Origin: G963665545 sp963665545
Lineage (GTDB): Bacteria; Pseudomonadota; Gammaproteobacteria; Xanthomonadales; SZUA-36
Reading direction: 5' to 3'
NCBI GenBank assembly: GCA_963665545.2
Contig: CAXXKZ010000004.1
Span: 682,001 to 746,000 of the forward strand
Length of the DNA: 64,000 bases
Shown: positions 16,402-25,599 of the stretch, piece after piece
Layout: every line of letters starts with the position of its first letter
How positions within the stretch are numbered: the stretch's first letter is position 1
The notes under the pieces: model-generated
Told to the model about the DNA's origin: nothing
Seen by the model: the letters and a program-made list of their open reading frames with translations, nothing else
Databases searched by the model: none
Made by a program: the position numbers and the translations under genes

Positions 16402-19068
16402 ATGGGCGATTCATTTTCCACCGCCTCAACACTTGCCGTGAACGGCAAGGAATTGAAATATTTCAGTCTCTCGACCCTGGGGCAGAGCTACCCCATCAAC
16501 CGCTTGCCTTTCAGCCTGAAAATACTGTTGGAAAACCTGTTGCGGCACGAAGACGGTGTTGATGTAACTCGCAGTGATATTGAGGCGCTGTGTCGTTGGG
16601 ACCCAACAGCCGATCCCGAGGTGGAGATCGCATTTACGCCATCGCGCGTGGTGCTGCAGGACTTCACTGGAGTTCCGGCTGTGGTCGACCTGGCAGCGAT
16701 GCGCGACGCCATGACCAGCTTGGGCGGCCAGGCCAGCCAGATCAACCCACTTGCTCCGGCAGAACTGGTTATCGACCATTCCGTCCAGGTCGACAGCTAC
16801 GGCCGCACTGATTCACTCGATGTGAACAATCGCATTGAATTCCAGCGCAACCAGGAGCGCTACAGTTTCCTGCGTTGGGGCCAGTCTGCATTCAGTAACT
16901 TTCAGGTGGTACCGCCCAATACTGGCATAGTGCATCAGGTTAACCTCGAGCACCTGGCGCGAGTGGTATTCGGCAGTAACGGTGTGGCCTATCCGGACAC
17001 CGTAGTGGGGACCGACTCTCACACCACTATGATCAACGGTATCGGTGTGTTGGGCTGGGGCGTTGGCGGCATTGAAGCCGAAGCGGCCATGCTGGGCCAG
17101 GCGATTACGATGCTGATTCCACAGGTGGTCGGATTAAGGCTCACTGGTGATCTGCCAGAGGGCGCAACCGCCACTGACCTGGTGCTGACGGTCACTCAGA
17201 TGCTGCGCGAGCACGGCGTTGTGGGCAAGTTTGTAGAGTTTTTCGGCGATGGTCTGGACAATTTGCCGTTGGCCGACCGGGCGACCATATCCAACATGGC
17301 GCCGGAATACGGCGCAACTTGCGGCATGTTCCCGGTCGATGATGAAAGCCTGCGCTACCTGTCACTGTCCGGGCGCTCCAATGAGCAGGTCGCACTGGTT
17401 GAAGCCTATATGAAAGCCCAGGGGATGTTTCGTATGCCTGGCGACGATCCCGCAGCGTATTCTGCAGTATTGAGTTTGGACATGGCGCAAGTCGAACCCA
17501 GCCTGGCGGGGCCAAAGCGGCCCCAGGACCGGGTGCTGCTCAGTGAAGCGAAAACCAATTACCTGGACAATGCACCTGCAATGGCGGGTGAGCGGGCCCT
17601 CGGCGCGGGTATGGCCGTGGAATACAAAGGGGAACAATTCGAGCTTTCGGACGGCGCGGTTGTCATCGCGGCCATTACTTCCTGTACCAATACCTCCAAC
17701 CCGGCTGTCATGCTCGGGGCCGGTCTGCTGGCCAGAAATGCCGCCGCAAAAGGTCTGCGGGTGCAGCCCTGGGTCAAGACGTCACTCGGACCGGGATCCC
17801 GGGTCGTGACCGACTACCTGGCCAAGGCCGGTCTGATGGATGATCTCGAGGCCCTGGGCTTCAACGTGGTCGGCTACGGATGTACCACCTGCATCGGTAA
17901 TTCCGGTCCGCTGCCGGAGCCAATCGCCGACGCCGTCAGGCAGGCCGACCTGGTCGCCGTGTCGGTGCTCTCAGGCAATCGCAATTTCGAAGGACGGGTG
18001 CATGCTGATGTAAAAATGAACTACCTGGCTTCACCGCCGCTGGTCGTGGCCTATGCGCTCGTTGGGCGCATGGACATTGATATCACGACCGAATCCCTGG
18101 GCGATGACAGCGATGGCAACCCCGTCTACCTGCGTGACATCTGGCCGTCAGGCCACGAGATTCAGGCTGCGATCGAATCCAACGTCACTTCCGATATGTT
18201 CCGCAACAGTTACTCATCGGTATTTGAGGGCGACGAGCGCTGGAACAGCATCGATTTTCCCACCGGGGAAATTTTTGATTGGCAGGATGATTCGACCTAT
18301 ATCCAGAACCCACCCTACTTCGAGGGTATGACGCTTGATCTACCGGGTATTCCCCAAATCCGCGGTGCACGCTGCCTGGCCAAGCTGGGCGATTCGATCA
18401 CAACAGACCATATTTCGCCGGCGGGCGGCATCATGGAAGACTCACCGGCAGGTGAGTATTTGAAAAACAACGGCGTATTGAAGGCCGATTTCAACTCCTA
18501 TGGCTCGCGGCGGGGCAACCACCAGGTCATGATGCGTGGCACCTTCGCCAATGTCCGCCTGCGCAACCAGCTGGCGCCCGGAACCGAGGGTGGCTGGACA
18601 AGTTTCCAACCTTCAGGCGAGCAAATGAGCATTTACGATGCCGCAATGAAGTACCAGGCCGACGGTACCCCCCTGGTGATTATCGCCGGCAAAGAGTACG
18701 GCACGGGTTCATCCAGAGACTGGGCGGCAAAGGGCACCATCCTGCTGGGTGTACAGGCGGTCATCACCAGCAGTTTCGAGCGCATTCATCGCTCCAACCT
18801 GATTGGCATGGGTGTTCTGCCACTAAATTTCATGGCGGGCGAGACGGCCGACAGCCTGGGGCTCGACGGCAAGGAATCTTACGACATCGACGGTCTCGAG
18901 GACGGCGCCAGCGAAGTATCAGTTACCGCCACTTCTGAAGCTGGGAAGGTCACACGATTCGCGGCCAAGGTAAGAATCGATACGCCCAAAGAATGGGAAT
19001 ACTACCTGCACGGCGGCATACTCCACTTCGTTTTGAGGCAATTGGCTAGTGTACTGCATCGCGATTAA
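16402..19068 (+). CDS. acnA: Aconitate hydratase A
   Basis: Monomeric [4Fe-4S] enzyme of the TCA and glyoxylate cycles that interconverts citrate and isocitrate. At 888 residues it matches AcnA length. Cluster cysteines appear in AITSCTNTSNPAVM and GYGCTTCIGNSGPL. DSHTTMINGIGVLGWGVGG and the swivel-domain motif GKEYGTGSSRDWAAKGT are also clear. The ATG follows a GGGAG ribosome binding site. The gene overlaps the 3' end of the convergent lhr remnant by 23 bases. It complements icd elsewhere in the window. Confidence 0.96.
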   Translation: MGDSFSTASTLAVNGKELKYFSLSTLGQSYPINRLPFSLKILLENLLRHEDGVDVTRSDIEALCRWDPTADPEVEIAFTPSRVVLQDFTGVPAVVDLAAMRDAMTSLGGQASQINPLAPAELVIDHSVQVDSYGRTDSLDVNNRIEFQRNQERYSFLRWGQSAFSNFQVVPPNTGIVHQVNLEHLARVVFGSNGVAYPDTVVGTDSHTTMINGIGVLGWGVGGIEAEAAMLGQAITMLIPQVVGLRLTGDLPEGATATDLVLTVTQMLREHGVVGKFVEFFGDGLDNLPLADRATISNMAPEYGATCGMFPVDDESLRYLSLSGRSNEQVALVEAYMKAQGMFRMPGDDPAAYSAVLSLDMAQVEPSLAGPKRPQDRVLLSEAKTNYLDNAPAMAGERALGAGMAVEYKGEQFELSDGAVVIAAITSCTNTSNPAVMLGAGLLARNAAAKGLRVQPWVKTSLGPGSRVVTDYLAKAGLMDDLEALGFNVVGYGCTTCIGNSGPLPEPIADAVRQADLVAVSVLSGNRNFEGRVHADVKMNYLASPPLVVAYALVGRMDIDITTESLGDDSDGNPVYLRDIWPSGHEIQAAIESNVTSDMFRNSYSSVFEGDERWNSIDFPTGEIFDWQDDSTYIQNPPYFEGMTLDLPGIPQIRGARCLAKLGDSITTDHISPAGGIMEDSPAGEYLKNNGVLKADFNSYGSRRGNHQVMMRGTFANVRLRNQLAPGTEGGWTSFQPSGEQMSIYDAAMKYQADGTPLVIIAGKEYGTGSSRDWAAKGTILLGVQAVITSSFERIHRSNLIGMGVLPLNFMAGETADSLGLDGKESYDIDGLEDGASEVSVTATSEAGKVTRFAAKVRIDTPKEWEYYLHGGILHFVLRQLASVLHRD

Positions 19069-22000
19069 TGGCCCTGACGATACGCAGCCGGTTTTCGGCT
19101 TCACGTCTGATCAGGTCTGTGGGCCGGCTGCAGAGAAACTCCACTGTGTCACTGACCAGGTGGGCCACCGGCACGCCGTTGCTGAGCAGGATGCGATTAC
19201 CCGGTTTGGCCGGCGTTTTGCCTCCCGCGGTAATGATTCCACCGAGGTTGAGCGGGTCCGTTGCATTGATCACCGTCAACACGGGCATCTCCGGCGCCTG
19301 TTGATGGCGACGCAGCAGCGCAGTCACTTCGGCAAGGGCGAATTGCTCACCAGAAAATCCATCGACGAATCGTCCGCCATGGACCTCTCCACGATCTTCC
19401 ATGCGGCGCAGGTAGCGCAGTAGCAGTCGCCACGGCGGCAACAGGTTCTCACGCTCCAGAACGGCTCTGAACACCACACCATAACGCTTAAGCAGCGCGT
19501 GGCAGGTCACCTCCAGGGAGGCCTGCCCGCCCAGGTCTGCTGCCTGGTTTGATGCGTGACGGGCGGAGCCGCCCACCGTACTCCAGCGGCCAAGCAGACC
19601 TGCTGCCGGCGGTATGCGCTTGCGGCGCATCGCTTTTTGCTGTTTGTGTTTCTGCGCTTCGGGTCGGCACAACCAGCGTAAAGGTGAGAATTCATCAGCC
19701 GTCACCAGGCCTCGGGCAATCAGCGTACTCAGTGCATACTCCAGCTGAGGCACCAGGACACCGGTGGCGTTAGCCAGATCGTCGGCAAACATGGCGCCAT
19801 GTTGCTGGAGCAATTGCAGAATTTCAGCAGCCACGCCCGATTCATCTGATTGCGGCTCACCCCTCGCCTCATCGCGCCAGGCGAAAGTATTTCGCCTCGG
19901 CACCATGGCGATGGGCGTCACTGCAACGAGGTGCCGGGGATTGTGGCTGGCGCCTTGGGGCCACTTCTGGGGCCTGAACCAGGTCAGAGCGCCACCCATG
20001 AACAATTCGTCGAGTTTGTGGGGTGAATAGTCCTGGCAGCGGTCGTTCAGCAATGCGCCCTCCCAGGTCCGGTGCGCTCCAGCCTTCGAGCAACGACAGC
20101 GCCGCGGCTATGTCCGGCAAAGGCTCGGCAAAACCATGCCAGTCGAGCAGAAAACGCAGATAGGCTGCCGGCGGCACCGGGCGTGTTGCACGACGACGCT
20201 ATTCGCGGCTGTATCGATGAATTCTCGCCAACAAGCGCCGTTCGCACCATTGAGCCGGCAATGCCTGTTGCCTGTCGGTTGAAGCCCCCGGCGCCTGCAT
20301 GGCAATCACGTAGCCCTCACCCTGCAAGCGGCGCAGGGCCAATTCAATCCTCGCAAGCGGCAGGCAAAAATCGGCCAGCAAAGCATCCACACTCACCGGA
20401 CCCAGACCGGAGAGCCGGGCACGCAGCATTTCCACCAGAGCTTCAGCCGGATCCAACCGCGCGGTAGTGGACAACAGATCGCTGGTATCGGGGATAGCCC
20501 GAGAGTGCGTATGCAACTGCTTGAATTCGGCCAGGCGCTCGGTGGCTACCCAGAAAGTCTGACCACCAGGGGTGTGAACACAGCTGGCCCGCATATCAGC
20601 AGCCAGGCTCTTGAACCAGGCGCCCCAACGGGATGCGTCCCCTGCCGCGCCCGTGCTCGCATTGCCGCCGGCGTTACCGCTGGTAAACTCAGGTTGAGTC
20701 AGAAAACCAAGCTGCATCAGGCCGTCATGCAGTTCATCCAGGTTGCGCGGCCGAATCCACGTTTCTTCGCGCACCTGGTGGATGGCAGCAACGCTTATGA
20801 TGCTCAGGGCGCCGGCATCTTCAAGATCATTGGGGTACTGGCTGACGGCTCTCGTGCGGCGATTCTCGGCATCACCGTCGTCGAGAAAGGCATAAGGCCG
20901 GGCATTGATGATCTCTGCCGCCAAAGGTGAAGGACCAATGAGATCCAGGCAACGAATCTCAATTAACTCTTCCTCGATGGACTGTAAGACGCCGATCAGG
21001 CCATCAATGTCCATGGTCCCGGACAGGCAATCGGATATTGTTTGTGTCACCAGCGGGTGCTCCGGGATTTCGCGCTCACCGCGAATGTTTTCAAGGCAGG
21101 CGAGCTGGTCCGGAAACACGACCGAAATCAAGTCTTGTGCCTGGTTTGGCTGCCACTGCGGCGGCAGCTTCTGGCCATTTCGCATGCGCTGTACACCCAG
21201 CGCTATGGTGGCGTTCCAGCGCCAGCGGACTTCAAACATCGGGGCATCAAGCAGGGCCTGAATCAATACCTGCCGCACCGTCTTGCTGTTGAGAAAGGAG
21301 GCCACGTCAGCGATTTCGAAACTGTGGGTTTCACCCAGCGAAAGAATCAGGCAGTCCTCAAGAGCAGCCGCCTGCAACTCGAAATTGAAATGCCGGCAAA
21401 AGCGCTTGCGCAAAGCCAGCCCCCAGGCCCGCATGATCCTGGACCCAAATGGCGCATGGATGACCACATGCATGCTGCCGGTGTCATCGAAAAAACGTTC
21501 AATGACCACCTGACTCACGCTGGGTATACATCCCAGTGAATCCAGAGCGGCACGCAGGTAGGCGACCAGTTGCTCCGCGACCTCGGGGCTGAATCCTTGG
21601 GCTGCCAACGCCAGGCAGGCAGCCTCCTGGCCGCCTGACTCCAGTTGTTGCTGAATTTCACTGCGCAGCGAAGACACGGCAGCCGACAGTTCATCGCTTC
21701 TGCCTGGCGCATCGCCAAACCAGAACGGAATGGTCGGTGGCTGACCACGTGCATCCTCCACCAGCACCCTACCCTGCTCTATCTTCAAAATCCGGTAGCT
21801 GGTGTTACCCAATTGAAATATGTCGCCGGGAATACTTTCAAAAGCAAAATCCTCATTCAGGGAACCCACCCTAAAGCCCTCCGGCAACATCACAACTTCA
21901 TAGTCAAAGTGATCAGGAATGGCGCCGCCATTTTGCAGCGCTGTAAGCCGCGCGTTGGCGCGCGGGCGTACCCGTCGGTTGACAGCATCCAGATGCAGGA

Positions 22001-22944
22001 ATGCGGATCGCCTGCCGCGCCGGGTGGCATAGCCCGAAGCCAGCATCTCAATCACATCATCAAAATCGCTCTGGGCCAGATCGCGGTAAGGCCAGGCTTG
22101 TCTAACCAGATGTAATAAACCCTCCAGATCCCACTCTCGGGCACTGACCTCGGCCACCAGCTGCTGGGCCAGTACATCTTGCGGCGCAGGTGGAATGGAC
22201 ACAGTATCCAGCTTGCCGGCTTCCACCGCCTGCAACAGCGCCACGCACTCCACCAGATCATCCCGGCTGAGCGGAAACAGCCGGCCAACCGGCGTCTTGC
22301 CGACCGTATGTCCGGCACGGCCCACCCTCTGGATAAGGGCAGAGATACTACCGGGTGAACTGATTTGGCAGACCAGGTCAACATGGCCGATATCAATGCC
22401 TAATTCCAGCGATGCGGTCGCCACCAGCGCCTTGAGGCGGCCTTCTTTGAGCGCCTGTTCGGCTTCCATTCTGTGGCTGCGCGACAGACTGCCGTGATGC
22501 GCCGTCACCGCCCCTTCGCTACCGCGCTCATCGAATCGTTCGGCCAGGTGGCGTGCAAGCCGCTCGGCCAGTCGGCGCGTGTTCACAAATATCAGCGTGG
22601 TGCAATGGGCATCGATGAGTGTCTCGAGACTGTCGTAGATTTCTTCCCAAAACCTCGTTGGCCATCACGGGCATCAGGGGCGCCCGGGGCAATACCAGTT
22701 GCAGGTCGCGGGCGCGCTGGTGCCCGGTGTCAACGATGGTGCACGGCTTGCCGCCGGTCAGAAAGCGCCCGATCAGTTCAATCGGATTCTGCGTCGCCGA
22801 CAATCCAATCCGCCTTGGCGGCTGCTCAGCCATGGCATCCAGTCGTGCCAGTGAAAGGCTCAGATGGCTGCCTCGCTTGTTTCCCGCAACGGCATGAATT
22901 TCATCGATGATGACCGTGTCAACCCCGCACAACATGTTGCGGCC

Positions 22945-24616
22945 GAGGCTGTGTGATAACTCGATAATTGAGCGGTAAATAACCCATCAAGGCTGTGATC
23001 CGGCTTCTCAACGGTTTTTCGGGTGATGTTTTTGGCGAGCGATGGTTCGGCCTGCAGACATTCCTCAACAGCGACTTCCTAAGAATGCCTGTTAGGGGCT
23101 CGATAAGCGTATTTCAACGCTGATAAAGGGGGGTTTAGGTCCCTATCGCTTCAATGAGAGATTTCGTGCCGATAAGGTTCATCATTCGCTTCATCGTTAT
23201 ACGCCAACACGTGCAAACTCATCTCGGTATTCACCCGATCCAGTGTTTTTGTGAGGAAGTGAGTCGAACCCATCCAGGCTTTCAAGGTGCCGAACGGATG
23301 CTCCACGGTGGCTCGTCGGATGCGCATCATTTCCGGGCTGCGGTCCAAACGCTTCTGGGCATTCTCAACGACCGCTTCGTGCTCCCAACGGGTTATTTTG
23401 CGATGGACGCCTGAAGTGCATTGAGCCTTGATGGTGCACATCCGGCACTTGAAGGTCCAGTAGGCATGAATGGTCTTGCCCTGTTGCTGCGTCGTCATGT
23501 GCCGCACCAGGCGCAGCCCCGCCGGGCATTCATACTCGTCATCTTCGGCGATATAACGGAAGGCCTTGCGGTCGAACTGGCCTTTGGCCCGGTTGGGTGA
23601 AGTATTGGGCTTGGGCAGATAGGCCGTGATATTGGCTGCCTCACAGTCCCGGATCTCTTCACCACGGTAGTAGCCACGATCGGCAACCACCTTCAGTTCT
23701 TCCACCCCCAGTGCGGACTTGGCCTGCTTGGCCATCTTTGCCAGTTGGCGCCGATCGCTACCCACGTTAGTGACCTCGTGAGCGACGATCATATGGTGCT
23801 CGGTATCCACCGCGGCCTGTACGTTGTAACCGACCATGCCATGACCCCGCGTCTTCATCGAGCGGGCATCTGGATCGGTCAGCGAAATCTGTTTATCCGG
23901 TGCCTTAAGCATCCGGGCTTCGAGCTTTTTTAGGCGCGCCATCTCCTTCTTCAGGGCCGCGATCTTGTCTTCCAGTCGCTGGGTTTTGTCTTCAGCCGGC
24001 TCCTGTTGATCTGCAATGGCCAGTTGCTCGAGGTAACGGTCGATGCTCGCTTCTACTTCCGCCAGTCGTCGCTTCATCTTAGCCCGCGTGAAGTTGCGAT
24101 CACGATTGTTAACGGCTTTGAACTTACTGCCATCAATGGCCACGAAGGCATTAGCGAAAAGGTTGAGCTTGCGGCACAGCATGACGAACTCGCGGCACAC
24201 CAACCGGATCGCTACGCCATTGTCTTTGCGAAAGTCGGCGATGGTCTTGAAGTCGGGCGCCAGGCGTTCGGTCAGCCACATCAGCTCAATGTTGCGTTGC
24301 GCTTCACGTTCCAGTCGCCGGCTTGACTGCACTCGGTTGAGATAACCGTAGACATAGATCTTCAGCATCGTCGAGGGGTGGTAGGCTGGGCGGCCCGTAT
24401 CGTTGGGCTGGGTCTTGAAGCCCAGGCCGGATAGGTCCAGTTCATCCAGGAAGACATCGATCACTCGAACGGCGCTGTCTTGGGCGATGTAGTCATCCAG
24501 GCGTTCTGGAAATAAGGTGGCTTGATTGCGGTCTTCGCCTTCTATAAATCCACTCATCCAACAGTCCTTGGCTGGAAAGTGTAATTATATCTGGTGCGGA
24601 GTTTTCACACAGTCTG
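22945..24616 (-). mobile_element. IS1182-type insertion sequence, 1672 bp
   Basis: The ends are 18-base inverted repeats (GAGGCTGTGTGATAACTC and CAGACTGTGTGAAAACTC, 15 of 18 identical). They are flanked by a 4-base GGCC at 22941-22944 and 24617-24620, read as the target duplication. Removing the element plus one GGCC restores the host lhr frame as TSASGRNML, exactly the expected helicase sequence. It carries one transposase gene on the minus strand. Non-coding ends of about 200 and 60 bases flank the gene; nothing else is seen in them. Confidence 0.88.
23151..24557 (-). CDS. IS1182-family transposase, C-terminus altered by frameshift
   Basis: The 468-residue DDE transposase opens with an N-terminal domain (RPAYHPSTMLKIYVYGYLNR). 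Then come the first catalytic Asp in FVAIDGSKFKAVN, a coiled-coil-rich Lys/Glu segment, the second Asp in VVADRGYYRGEEI, a Cys cluster (CRMC..KAQC) and the Glu region RRATVEHPFGTLKAWMG. After VLAYN the frame reads DEANDEPYRHEISH. Dropping one base near 23195 gives NMKRMMNLIGTK and a stop at 23135, the usual family ending. So the last residues are probably shifted by one extra base; the catalytic core is intact. Confidence 0.9.
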   Translation of the reverse strand: MSGFIEGEDRNQATLFPERLDDYIAQDSAVRVIDVFLDELDLSGLGFKTQPNDTGRPAYHPSTMLKIYVYGYLNRVQSSRRLEREAQRNIELMWLTERLAPDFKTIADFRKDNGVAIRLVCREFVMLCRKLNLFANAFVAIDGSKFKAVNNRDRNFTRAKMKRRLAEVEASIDRYLEQLAIADQQEPAEDKTQRLEDKIAALKKEMARLKKLEARMLKAPDKQISLTDPDARSMKTRGHGMVGYNVQAAVDTEHHMIVAHEVTNVGSDRRQLAKMAKQAKSALGVEELKVVADRGYYRGEEIRDCEAANITAYLPKPNTSPNRAKGQFDRKAFRYIAEDDEYECPAGLRLVRHMTTQQQGKTIHAYWTFKCRMCTIKAQCTSGVHRKITRWEHEAVVENAQKRLDRSPEMMRIRRATVEHPFGTLKAWMGSTHFLTKTLDRVNTEMSLHVLAYNDEANDEPYRHEISH

Positions 24617-25143
24617 GGCCGGAAGCGGACGTTAGCAGCAGGTAAAGGGATTCGGGGGTTGTGACCAGAATCTGCGGCGGGTGTTTGCGCATCCGCTGGC
24701 GTTCGCCCGGCGTGGTGTCGCCGGTTCTGATCATGACACGAATGCCTGAAGGCCGCTGGCCGTCGGCCTCCAGACGAAGTTCTATCCCGGCCAGGGGATC
24801 CTGCAAATTGCGTTCAATATCATTCGACAAGGCCTTGAGCGGGGACACATACAGCACCCTGACCCCATCGGCCAGCGGACGGTCGCGGCTCTCCTCAACC
24901 AGCTTACTGATGGCGCACAGAAATGCGGCCAGTGTCTTACCGCTACCCGTCGGCGCGGCGATGAGCACGTGTGAGCCCGAAGCGACTTCCTTCCAGGCTG
25001 CCGCCTGCACCGGGGTTTCACACTCGAAGGCGTCATTGAACCAGGAAGAAACGACAGGGTGAAAATTGCGATCGGCAGCCGTGCGTTCCATCACCTTATT
25101 GTAGCGCCAACGTTCTCAATACGTGGGAATGAGCCCCGGGGTG

Positions 25144-25599
25144 CTACTTGAGGCTGAGGTCTATTTCCTGCCATTGGGCTGCAATCAGGCGCCATTCTCC
25201 GTCGGTCCTGCGCCATTCGGTGGTGATTGCCAGCATTTGCCCCCTTTCCGGCAGCAAGCCCTTGCCACCGGTGACCAATGCGTTAAAACTGGCGATCGCT
25301 GAAATCTCGTCGGTCACCCTGACCGAAATGGGAAACAGCTGTGCCCGCAGTCGATAGTTGCGCCTGAATTGAATGATCAGCCAGGCGTTCAGTCGCGGGT
25401 GGTCGAAATAGCCGCCCTGGCCGTGAAATGTCTCGTCGACATGATTCATGAACGGTCGCCGCTCACCGTTTTCGATCAGCGCTTCCATGTCGCGTATGAC
25501 GCCAATGATTTGTTGCTCCGGCGTCTGCGGTTGAGAACAGGCTTGCAATCCAGCCACCAGCACCATTGCCGCCAGGACCAGGACACGCCGCTGGCTCAA
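25144..25599 (-). CDS. Putative lipoprotein with NTF2-like features
   Basis: The 151-residue protein has a lipoprotein signal (VLVLAAMVLVAGLQAC, lipobox LQAC), so membrane anchoring after signal peptidase II cleavage is likely. The mature part has an early helix (EQQIIGVIRDMEALIENG) and a beta-rich C-terminal half ending TTEWRRTDGEWRLIAAQWQEI. This resembles SnoaL/NTF2-like folds, which often have W.. at the end of a strand. The start overlaps the stop of the GCS2-CBS gene by four bases, so the two are coupled. No catalytic residues are recognised and the function is unknown. Confidence 0.7.
   Translation of the reverse strand: MSQRRVLVLAAMVLVAGLQACSQPQTPEQQIIGVIRDMEALIENGERRPFMNHVDETFHGQGGYFDHPRLNAWLIIQFRRNYRLRAQLFPISVRVTDEISAIASFNALVTGGKGLLPERGQMLAITTEWRRTDGEWRLIAAQWQEIDLSLK

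Larger units (their letters stand above)
19046..25094 (-). pseudogene. lhr: Large Lhr-type DEAD/H helicase, disrupted by IS1182-type element, frameshifts and a stop
   Basis: Pieces of one Lhr-family ATP-dependent helicase lie in order on the minus strand. The N-terminal part (25094-24617) has Walker A APTGSGKTLAAF and TTPESLYLLLTS; after the IS come VIIDEIHAVAG, GLSATQNP, the second RecA domain HHGSLSRSHR, QRVGRAGH, and the long winged-helix and C-terminal regions ending at 19046. Defects are the IS at 22945-24616, an extra base in the run 22649-22652, an in-frame TAG at 20199-20201 (YSRE-stop-RRRATRPV) and an extra base near 20066. Repaired, the protein would have about 1456 residues, near the E. 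coli Lhr size. The extra bases may partly be assembly errors, but the IS is clear. Confidence 0.9.
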
